From Acanthaster planci (lineage: Eukaryota; Echinodermata; Asteroidea; Valvatida; Acanthasteridae): 64,000 nucleotides of DNA. How positions within the stretch are numbered: position 1 is the first letter of the stretch; the number at the start of each line of letters is the position of its first letter. The DNA is taken from the NCBI RefSeq assembly GCF_001949145.1, contig NW_019091364.1:2873739-2937738 (forward strand). The letters are read 5' to 3'. Under the pieces are notes generated by a model. It did not search any database and was not told the origin of the DNA. It worked only from the letters and a program-made list of their open reading frames with translations. Below are positions 39,101-51,100 of this stretch, in pieces. The position numbers and the translations under genes were made by a program.

Positions 39101-42100
39101 AAAAAAAACCACGGAATCAGGTAGGGACTGAAAACCCAATCCACATGTGGACCAAGCCGGGATTCGAACCCAGACCGTAGAGAAGGAGGGAAAAACCACA
39201 ACGCCAACCCAACTGTTAGTAGCATATAGACACCGCAATTTTGTTTTTTTCCTCTATTACTATTGTATAATTTGCTTTGGTTTTAAATAGTTTTTGTTTG
39301 CCTCGATTTTTAAATTGTTTTTTTTGTGTGTACTTGGTTTTAAATAAGTTTTCAGTGTAATGCGCCTTTGATCACTTCGGTGGAAAGAGCGCACTATAAA
39401 TTCTAAATTATTATTATTTTTATATGACACATCACCAACAGATTCTGTTCTTTCGGCCAATCTTGCTTTTCACGTCCAAAAGAACTATGTCAAAAAACTA
39501 TGTCAACAAGAGTAATGTACCCATAGCAACCAAATTACTCTACACATGACCACCGGCACTGGTATGCTCGCAATGCACATTCAAAAGTGATAGTGCCACG
39601 ATGCTGGGTTCAAACATTTCGTAAAGAGGTAGTTTGGGAAAGAGTGCTGGTAGATTTTAAACAAATTTCGCATTCAAATAGGCATACCTCTTGTGGGCAT
39701 TCAGATCAAATTACTCGGTTTTATCGCTTGAAATAAGCACAATCTGTGGGAGAGGTGTTATAAAAACAAATATTGACTGCTTCATCTCGAGGTTAACTAA
39801 ACTAGCCTCCCTGGATGATCCACGGAGCATATTATTACTTTCCTGAGGCAAACCCGAGAGAAAATAGAATGCCCCGTGGATCACCGAGGCAGGTTAGTTT
39901 TACTCTGCCAATCGAAGCAGTCAATATTTATATACTATGAGCAGATGAAGAGGAGCAAAGTTGACTTGGGGTGTGACATAATCCACTGATTATATGTTGG
40001 CAGAAATGGGACACCAGTTCTTTGCGGTTGGTTGTCAAACCTTGATCAGAAACACCCCTAATAAAAGGGCCATGTTGGTTGGGAGTGTTCCTTCTGTTGG
40101 TATTGATGCAACCATAACGCGTTCATTTCATAGTAGTTTGTCAACCAGCGAAGTTCAGTTCTTACCAAAGGAGCCTCCTTTGCTAGGGAAATTACGCCCT
40201 CTCTTGGTCCAGCTCAGGGCTCATAGGACAACAGCCTTTACAGGTACGTTTTGTGTGACGGCTCTGTGATCTCTCCATTGTTTTATTTATTTCAGGAGCC
40301 TGAACTGTAATCGTATCAAGATTCACAAGCACTTCTTCGCAGCCTTCCTGATCCGAATGACCCTAGAGGTGATTCTGGTGGCCGACAGACGACACAAGGA
40401 GACCAACAGAAATCAAGGGAACATAGACGTCAAGACCATTCATCTGACTGTAAGCTTCCGTCTGTTGCATTCGCTCAAAACCCCCTGCAATATTATAAGC
40501 CCTTAATTAAAACCCTCCGAAGAACCTTCGGCAGCAGGGGTATGTTTCAAAGCCCCCCTAGATTTAGAACACACCGAGAAAGCGTACTCATATGAAAGAC
40601 TAAAAGTATCCATTCCAAATCAATAATGTAGAACTCAGTATGTCCCGCAAATTTGCTGGGGATTGGAATGAGCAATATTACCTGCTTAAAATGGTCCCAA
40701 GGGGGATATTATTGCAACTTATTAATACTCACTTTTGCTGCAACCTAAACGCGAATTAAAACCTGAAGAGGTCCTTCCGTTTGACCACGTGTAGTGCTCT
40801 TACGTGGCCAGAGGTGGCTTGCCAGGTACATGTGTGATTCTCAGTGTAACGATTTGAAAGGTTATGCAATTTCAGCAAAATGATTTAGCCAAAGCCGTGC
40901 TCTCCTGATCTCATATCGTCTCAAAACGGCCTCACTGTAGTTTTACATGAACACATTTAGCCTACGTCTGTAGCAAAAAGAAATGGATACTTCTGGCCCC
41001 ATCGATTTATATCTGGGGCCTTGATAAAGGCAAAACGAGTATAAACCGTAATCCCCTAGGGTATATGCAAAACTCTGATTGAAATCGGATTAATCAGTGT
41101 CTTGGCACATTTCCTTTGGTGTCCCACAGCCGGTGCTGTGTGAGACGTTCGAGACCATCCGCGAATACGGCCGGCTGTGTGCTTTCTTCTGGATGTTCAT
41201 TGAGGGCTTCTACCTGACGTGCTTGGTGTCTGCCAACGTCTTCGGCAAGCCCCGCTTCCTCCTCTACTACATCGTTGGATGGCGTAAGCAAGTTGGCATC
41301 ATTTCTTGGCCTCAGCTTGTTTCTAACTTGCTGATCGAAAATTGGAACAGAAATCGCTCTCTCGCCTCTATTTCAATAGAATCTATGTCCCCGCGCTAGA
41401 TGCTTCGCACTCAACGTCACATCTCTCGTAACACTTTGTGTTCACCATCTTTGACGCCAAGACGTTTTGTAGAAAGTATTGTTTGTTGTGGCCACTGTCA
41501 CAACGTGGTGAAAACCCACTACTCTAGAGAATTGTGGCCTTTTTGGACATTGACAGCTGGCTGTCAGATATGACGAAGGTTTTGCTGCAAATGTCAGACG
41601 AGTTTAGACACTTGGTAGTAATCAAAATTTCAAAATCAACCGCTGGCAAGTTCATCCTCATGCGTGCAAGCGAAGGTAACAGACATTCACAGCCTGCAGA
41701 AATCTTTCTGTGCACGAGGCACACAGTGTTCCAGAACCTTACCTTTTCGTCATTTTGTGGCCAAACGAATATCCGTTACTTCAGCACACTGACAGTATCC
41801 CTTGCTCATGGGATTTCCTAGCACACTGCTCAAATAATTGAAAGAAAATAACTTCATATTGAGCAGAACATGTTAGTTACACTAGTTATGTCTCAATGCA
41901 ATTTTTCTTTCAAATAGTTCTTCCGGTCCCGATCGTCATCAGCTGGGCTATAGCCATGTATTACACCAGCACGGCGAGGTAAGCCATCATCTTTAAATCA
42001 TAAAAGTAGTGACGATGTGAATAGTAATGAACCTGGGTGCCAGGATGGGTTTTGTGCGAGAGGTAATGAATCATTTTTGAGGTGTACACGCACGTGGCCA

Positions 42101-45100
42101 GAACACTTCACTCGGGGAGTGCTTCAGGGCGAGCGGTGACATTATATATTGCTCGCTTTCTTCAGTCAGGAATAGTCTACGTCGATGCCTACCCACATTA
42201 TGCCAAGGGGTATGCTGCCGCTTAAAACTGGCCTGTACCAAAGTTTGTGATTTTTTGTGCACATTCAGTCCGAAATCATTGGCATTGTGAGCGCAGTGCA
42301 GTGGGATCGTTTTAATACACTGCTGTGCAGAACAGGCTTAGTTTGAGACCCAATGTAAACATGGGGAATTGCCTGATGGCTATCCACCCCGAGTTGAAGT
42401 GCACCCCCAAGCTGCAAAAGAAAGACGTGGTTGTAAGTTTTCCAAGCGGGTTCTTGCACGCGTTCTGCGTGTACGCAAAGACCACACATAACAGGAATAA
42501 ATTTGTTATGCTTACTCAGCGTGCTTCACGTCAAACGCACCACTGATCTCTATTATAAACGCGCGCTTATGCGTTACCGAAATAAAAACACAGAAAACAT
42601 AAAAAACACACACACACACACACACACACGCCCTCTTTTGTTGCGCTCGGAGCGGATATTCAAACGCTCTCGTGTACATCCCACAAAATGCTCTGGTTTG
42701 AGCTAGTCAAACGCACCCCAGTGTGCCCTGATCAAATGCCCTGGTTTATTTGTAGACCTAACTTTGTGTCGTCACATTTGATGGCCATTTGCAGCAGATG
42801 TGTGCTCACCAAGTGTAAATAACGTGCGTTGCCTTTCCCTCACCGCACTGACTCTGAATCGATGTATCAGTTAAGATGCACGGATTATGGGGGGGGGGGG
42901 AATGGCCTTGCCTTTGAGACGAAATAATTGCCACAACAACGCAAGATATAAAGTGCATGGCCGCAGACAAGTACCCTCAGATTGGATTATGTGGAGTTTG
43001 GAAGTTCATCGTCTCACAATTGATACTGGCACTGTGAAAATGGCTGACAGAAAGTGATTCCAGTGGCGATTAAAGGTATCTGGGGACTCAAGTTTTAATA
43101 CTTGCTTTTTGGGATTATGGTGGGAGCAGGCACGAACTAATTAGAGCAGGTTGTACGCATTGTCCCCATTGGGGGATTCATCAGCCTGCGAGAGCCAGTC
43201 TCCACAGTTGACACTCACGCGAATCCGGGACTCGCACGTGACTTTTGTGCCAATTTAGCGAGATTTTATGCTATCGGACAGAGATCAGGCACCTGAGTAC
43301 TATGGCGTCAGTTGAATTGACCGGTAAAGAAATAATCGTGTTCATTCAGCGTGGCTGTTGTACAAGTTGTCAGCCGAAATTTCAGTCGATCTATACTACA
43401 CTGCTAAAAAGGGTGAATGGCTTGATAACGTGTTATCTCCGGAATTTGTCGCTCTGCCAGTTTCCGAGACGATACTTTTCAGCAATTTCTTGAAGGTAAC
43501 ATGTCGTTATGTACGGCCGACCAGTATGAATTACAGGTTAAATTTAGTTAATTTGTGAATTGAACGAATGAAACTGAGTCACTCAGTTTTCCTAACAGGC
43601 CAAACAGTTCAAAGTATAAGAATTCCTTTGAGACAACAAAACACATTAAAGCGTTAACTCTATAAAGAGAGGTTTATTCGTCACATATACTCAAACAATA
43701 AGTGGTAAAATTACTCGTATGCCAAATCTAGTGTGCAAAATAAGGTTTTCCCCTCCAAATTGAAAGTGAATTTTTTTCTGTCTTATCCTATGCTCCAGTG
43801 GACAATAGAGTGAAATTAGAAACTCCTCCGAAAATAGACTGTGGTTATTTGGTGAATGTAAACGTGTCAACACAGAAAAACCATTCTAAAGCGTGTAAGT
43901 GACGAAGTCCGGATCCGCGTACATCTGTGACGATGGTGCTCGAGTGCGGGCAAACCTCGGGTTCAACGCGCTTTCGGGGACGGGGGGGGGGCGGTGATCC
44001 AAGAAGAGTCTACGCTCCGGTAAATAATGTGTCTTGTCGTTCAGAGATTGAATTTCTGCAATAGTGTTCCAGCTTGATGAAGATTGCTACTTCTGCACCC
44101 TTCAGTTCTCTTTTTAATAAAAAAATCGAGGACGGGGGAGTTACTAAAAAGGGACAAAGTCTCCCCCTCTTAACGGGGCCAATCGCGGTTGTTGTGTTAA
44201 TACGCAGCTATAATATTCTAGCTCCGTCTAGCCCCATATCTTTAAAAATAATAAAGCTAGATAAGAACTTCAAAGTTTTCCACTGTCGAGTATTTGAGGT
44301 GAGGGACATCAGGTCCTGAGTGCTACCGGCGCTAAGCCAGTTCTTCAGAACTCCCTCAAAGGACGCTATAAGCGTGGCAGTGCGGCGGCAGATTTCGCAA
44401 AATTGTTTTCGCTCTTAACCACGTGTGAAGCACTGAAGTTCAGACTCGTCCAGCAAGATAACGACCACTGTTGTTAGTGACTGAGGAAACTTTAAACAAC
44501 CTACTTGGCGGACGAATGTCCAAGAGTGCGACTGTATTACTTTCAATGAAGAAATCCATACCGCCTTTACAATCTCTCTTTGCAATGTTGACCTTCTTGT
44601 TACATTCCAAATATTGGCAGTTTAGTCCACGGATTGGTATTTCGGCGCTTATCGAAATTTCGACTGCTTGCCTTCGAATTAGCCTTAAACGTTAGCCCCT
44701 CTGTCAACCCTTATTGGAAATAGTTTCACCAAGTTGCATATGTTAACTCTCAAAGAGGGTTATTTTGGACGTACCATCTTGGGGGGGGTTCCGCCCCTAG
44801 AACTCGGCTGCTCCATACCCAATTCTTTTAAATACTTGGTAGGCACTCTTATCAGTACGAAATGTGAAGTTTCAACCCTAATTGTCATGGTCAAGGTGTT
44901 ATGGTCGTTTGAAGTTGAAGGCCGTACACTTGCCAGCCAGCTTACATTGAGCACAGTATTGATTGGAAAATTATAGGTGTATTGGCTGACTTGTCTCAGA
45001 AAAATGGGCACTTAGCGAGAACAGTACCTTTGATTTCAGCAACATGATGTAAAAATGACTGGAAAGACGTACCAAAATATTTACTAAGGGCTCAGCTAGT

Positions 45101-48100
45101 GTGGGAAAAATGTACAACCGTGTTGAAGGTAAAAAAGGGTGTGTGTGTCGTATTCAGCCCCCAGCTCTACCAGGGCTATTACTATTGAGCAATCACCTTA
45201 AGTTATTGCGCAAGGCCAAGCCAAGAAATCAGAGCCACAACGATTGCGCTTGGCTTTGGTGCTTGGTTTTGTCTGCTTTCATTTCCCCCACGCCGTTAAG
45301 TCTCCAAGTTCTCCCCCGTCCATTCTCGAATTATCAGGTCAATCTCCGCTCGCTGCTTTTGGGTGTTGTGACAAGCGAAGGTTATTTGACCTCGAAATTG
45401 TCTCTCCCGTTAAATTGATGCAGAGCCAAGTGCAGTGAGGCGCGAGAAGACATCTCTCTCGGTTACCCGCGGATGCCCTTTTCTGTCTGGGGGACACAGT
45501 TTGTGGTTGTCATGTTGACTTGTCTCAACGGTTGATGTGTTGATTTTTTTTTGAAAGGGGTTTAAGTTGCATTGTCTCAGACGGGTTGGGATCAGATTTC
45601 AGGGGACCGGGCTACAGATGTTAACCTTTGGAAAAATTGGAAATAAATCTGCTTGATCTCCCTCTTGCGAATCTTTCTGTCATTCCTGCTCGAAGGACCA
45701 GTGTTTGTAGCATTGGAGAGACCTTCTCGAATGTCGGTTTGCGACTCGGTCTGATACGAGCCTGGAGTCTCCAAATGCAATGAATGGAGAAAAAAAATCA
45801 TAACGCGGATTCTGTAGAATAAGGCAAGCGATATGCAGGGGAACATGTAGACCAGCATACATAACCCCCTTTAAGAAACATCAACTGAAATTTATTTTAT
45901 TTATTGTTACTTATTTATATCTGTCCATCCAATATCACTTTCAGCGCCAACTACAGGATGAAGTGATAATTGAGAAAACATTAAAGTAATGTTCAATTTT
46001 AGAGTTGGGAAGAAAACCCTGATTCAATATTCCAGGGAAAATTCATGGAATCAGGCAGAAATTAAAAACCCAATCCACATGTTGACCTTGGTGGGATTCA
46101 AACCCAGGTCGCAGGGGTGGCCAGGCGAGGAAAAAACCAACTACACCAACCTGAATCCCGCCCTCTCTCCCCACTTAGAGAGCTAACTTCATTTATTACA
46201 GGTATAGCTCAAAGATATCCAAAAACCATTATGCTCGCCGTTTGTTTGAAAGAAGATTTAAAACAACCCTTCTGGTCTCTGGTGCCTGCCGTCAGCCACC
46301 GTAGTGAGACAACAACTTGGTACGGCTGCGTCAGTTACTTGACAAAGGGTTCTGTTAGCATGTTGAACGTGCGAGGAAAACTGCAGCAAGCCGCAGGGCT
46401 GTTGCACTGTCATTCTCAGGGAAATGAGGGCTTGAAATGTCAGGCGCAAGAAAGCGAAGTCCTTCGTGCCGGACGTGGCGACACGCCATTAGCGGCCATC
46501 AGTGGCTGGAGTGGTCGCGTTATCTGCCATCAATCCCTGCTGAAACTTCACGGCTGATGGCTCTGAAAAAAAAAACTTGGTTCCATTTGAAGTGAAGTAG
46601 TGCAGCCCAGCGCCCTCGGGCGATCGGGGGACAGCTAGGGTGGCCTCGGGTGCACTCTCCAGTTCGACCACGCAGAATCGCAGAGGCGGAGCGTCCCGGG
46701 CATTCTGCGTGGTGTGGTGAAAATGGGTGTAGGACCTTAGGAGAATACTACACTTAGCGTCAGTGGGGGATGTAGGTCTTTCGTTTAATGGGTTTTCGAT
46801 GGAGTATCCGCTTCGGGCAAAGCTTACTCTGAAAAAGGAAGCTGTTGCGAGGTATCAGAGTTTTTGTATTTCTTAAAATAGTGATCAGAGTGGCCTATTT
46901 GATTGACCACAGGTCTAGTACTGCCGATTAACGTTTGCTTCTGAAAGTGCAATTCAGGCCTCTTTCTCCAGTAGTGTCGTTTCCTGAAAAGGGTCAAAGG
47001 CCTCCAAGAGTACGTTTTATTCCCCTCTCGCGTCGACTACCACGTACACCGTCACCGCTCTTTCAAGGCACTGTGTACTAAGCAGAAAGAGCATTGCGGG
47101 TTATTCTTGCCCTAACAATGCATATGCATATAATTCATTCAATACGCGCGTTTCACACCCCCCCTGCCCCATCGCGGAGACGTTAACCTGTGTTATTGTT
47201 TAAAGGAATTCCATCCCAATGGTGCTCTGTAAAACAGCACGCGTCGATAAAGAGCTGTGCTGTGAGGCCGGTGCCGGGACCAGCGAAATGCACTCAGGTG
47301 CACTCGGTCGTTCGTGCGTCCTTCTAGGGCGTATTCATCTTGATTGGAATCAGACAGGTCAGGCTTTTTGGGTGTCGCCTCGTCTTGCCACTTTGCTCCC
47401 GATGTAATCAGCAAGGACTACTTAGAGGATGGAGACAAAACGAGTAAGGACAAGAAAAAAAAAGGCGCAGCGAGTTTGGCAACTTGGATTCATATAATCG
47501 ACATTACCTGAAGTAATATCAGCCAAATAAACATGTTGGTATTTCTCTTGGTACCTACTTCGTCATGAAGGAACTGACCACATACGTCTCTCTATTAAAA
47601 AATTTACCTATGTCGATGGCATATGGTTTACGTAAATACTTGAATGTTTGAAATTCGTGTTTGCTGTTTGCCCTTGTTCTCGATATTATTGCAATATACC
47701 TACGTTCCATATGTCGCTATTTACTAAATGTCACGCGACAACATCGATGATTTTGACGGATTGCGTCATTCTGAAATTCCCCCACTCATTGTAACCATCG
47801 ACAGACGTGGAGAGGGAGAGAGAAAGCGAGAGTGTCTTCAGGTGACTCAAGAGGGCGCGATTTGTGACAGCTTGTCAATGACGTGTGCCCCTCTCATCGT
47901 TGTTTTTCGGGGGGGGGGTCACTCGAAGACGTAATTCATCGGCGTTCCAGACTCGAGATTCCTCCGATGGTGACGGAGCGCGCCAACAGCGATACCCCGG
48001 GGCCCTACTTGCATAACCCTTGCCCCCGATTTTCCGATTAAACCTTGTACAATATATTAAGCAATAGTGAATAGAGGTACTCTCAAAGGCCAGTGATGAC

Positions 48101-51100
48101 TTGCTGCATAGAATACACGGTTTCCCGTATTAGCATAGTCCTGGGCCCCTGGAAGCTAATGTCTTGTCTTGATAGATTCTGCGCCAACACCCCTCTTCAG
48201 GGGTTACAAGGGCAGGATTGGTTGTGCGCTTGGATCTGTGATATAGTTACTTATTTTGCTTCTTCTCCTTTCGGGTGATATTGAAGTGTGTGTTGAGGGC
48301 AATTTGGAAACTTTCTATGTCCAGGATTCTTGTGATCTCTTTGGGCAAAGAGTTCCAGATAATGCTCGATAATAGATCGTGCTTTGTGCGCCCTCCAGCG
48401 ACTCAATAATAAGACCAGCCTGTTTGCTTCCACTAACGTCTTGGGAATCTCTTCGAAGAGATTATCCTTCTTAATGTTTTTTCACTCAACCAAAGCATGA
48501 AATCCAGACTCCTTTGATGAAATTTTTTCTATTTTGACGCGAACATCTCAGTTCACACTCAGTTCGAGTGGATGCAGAAATTGCTGAATTTGCATATAGA
48601 CAAAAACAGAACTTTTCATAATTCTTTCAGGGTTCTGTTGTTAATTATTCCATTTGGCGAAAAAAAATACGCAAACTTTGTTCATGTATCTTAGATTTGG
48701 ATTTTTTCATAATAACCTGGCGCGCATGAGTGACATCGTGGTGGAAAATCACCCCACGACTATTCTATCGTGTTTGTGGGTTTTGCTTTCTCTCTCTTAC
48801 CATGGCGCAATTAGCCCTTGAAAATTCCTGGACATCTTTCCTGGAGGTTCTTGTCACACCCGTCGGATTCACAGCACTCCGGCTGTCAGATTGGAACCGT
48901 AATGCTTAGCAGAGATGTGCTTTGCCCAAGGCCCTTCTACCGCGCTCGCTCGCTTGGCGCAATCGTGTAATTGCTAGGACGATATACAGAAAGCGTTCCA
49001 CCACAGGGCCGAGGTGAAGCACGTGTCGTCGAAAGGTCCGGGGCTACTTCACAAGAGCTCTTATCGTCCTCTGATGTCGTCAACATGTTGACATGCTCTT
49101 CTTGGAGGTGGTTCGCGGCGTACTTCCCGGGATGTCAGCGTGATGAAGCGAGTAGCTTTTCCACCACTCGTTTGCAGAAACGCTCGCGACGCTCGCCCGG
49201 TGGGTAAATGCGTGGTGGTGCGTGCATGAAATGCTCGGGTTATATACGTGTCGTGGCAGGACTGAAGCGAAGCAAAACTCGCGTAAATCGCTCGTAATTC
49301 ATTTGAGATGCGCCAATACAGCATTGTGAGACACGGCTTTTCTTTCAGCTTCAATGGTTTATAACCGATTGAGGGGTGCAGTTGGGGTTCTGATAAGGAT
49401 AAGGATAGATGGCAGTATCTAAAAAGATTGATAATGCTCTTGAAATGCAAAGACCACTTCCATAAATGGTTACCTGTTAAGTTGTCCCTTTAAAATTAGT
49501 GAAAGTGCTTCACTATTCCTGCGTCGTTTTTATTATTAGCCCCAAAGAAACACTTTCATTAGAAGGCAGATCCCCCTGTCTTAGTGAGTGGAAAAACCTT
49601 TCAAAAAGAGTTATATTCTACTTCACTTTTTAGATTATAGAGTACATATATGACATAGGCCTACCACTGGTTTCAAAACCTGGGATTGTAGGTACTTTGC
49701 AGGAACAGTGTTGTTCAAATTAACTGCCATTTTCTTGTATTAAAAGAAATCAAGTAAAATTTCACTGATTTACATCCTTCGATCTGCCTTTTTTTGTTAA
49801 TCAGGTGCTGGAAGGATCACGCCGTGTCGCCGTACTACTTGATCATAGAAGTCCCCCGAAATGGCGCCCTCATTGTGAGTCCGTCCTCAGAATCCAGTGT
49901 TGAGCCGGGAATGTTTTTTGCTTTAGCAAACATATTTCGAAATTAAAACAAATGTATGTGGCGTGAAGACACCATAAGTGATTCTTGAATCCCAGCTGAG
50001 AACAAGTTGATTTGTGACGGAATTTTGCCCAAACGATGTTTGTTTCTCCTTTTATGCAGTGTCACCATTTACAGTAAACCGAAAAACCTTGCCGTTCAAA
50101 TAAAATCCTGTTGTTTTTCTTAAAATAGGAAAAGTTTGACTAAATGAAAAGGCAGTTTTTCTATAGAAGTTTTTATTCTAGAAAAGTTAAACATCTGAAA
50201 CCGTGTCACATAAATGGTCTCTTGACTTGTTATTGTTTTCCATAGATAAACGTTCTCTTCCTGGTCAATATCGTTCGGGTTCTGGTGACAAAGCTTCGAG
50301 ACAGCAACTCAAGCGAAACAAAACAGATTAGGTATTTTCAGTAGCGTTTAGCAGGAATGCTCTTATATAAAAATGCCCCTTTAGTGTGGAGGAAAATTTC
50401 TTAAACAAGTAGCCTAGAAATTGTTACAATCGTCGCTTGAAAGGTTTGGGAGTAAGAAACGATTTGATGTCACCCACCTTAAGCAGGAGCACCCCATCAT
50501 CGCTCCAAAAGCGCCAATTGGTGAGTGTTCATTTTGTTGGTAGAGACTCGTAGGCCGCTCCAGCATCCCATAGTCGATCGTGAACCAGCGAAGAGGAGTT
50601 CCCACCAAAAGAGCCTCCGTTGCTAGGACAATTGCGCCCTGTCTCGGTCCAGCCCGGGGCCCATGCCACACGATATATCTTTCAGTCTAATGGCAGCAAG
50701 ATACATGACCTCTCACCTCTCCAGGAAAGCTGCCAAAGGCGCCGTGCTGCTGATCCCTCTCCTGGGCGTGGCCAACTTGGTCTGGTTCATCCCCAACCCT
50801 ACGGCGCGCGACAGCCGGGCCAGCATCGTCCTCTACAACTACTTGTTCCTCTTCCTGGACTCCTACCAGGGCTTCTTCCTCTGCGTCATGTACTGCTTCT
50901 TGAATCAGGAGGTATGAGCCGGAGAGCGTGACATGAGATCTAACTGCAGACACGCTTAAATATAAGGCGTAATTAGTGGTTAATAAATATTATAGAGATA
51001 CCGGAGCTGATCTGGTGCATGCGCATTGTCTCTGAAACAGAATCCACAGGATTGTTGAGTGATTTGGCTGTTTGTGGCTTTGTTTTGTGCTCCTTTTTCA

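Larger units (their letters stand above)
41979..49804 (+). other. 7.8-kb receptor intron (TM4 to ECL2)
   Basis: Holds the (AC) microsatellite, SINE copy 2 and several G homopolymer runs (for example near 42889 and 43982). No nested gene was recognised on either strand. Confidence 0.7.

Noticed and set aside
50414-50671. 85-codon open frame (-)
   Set aside because: It is the translation of family-M copy 8.
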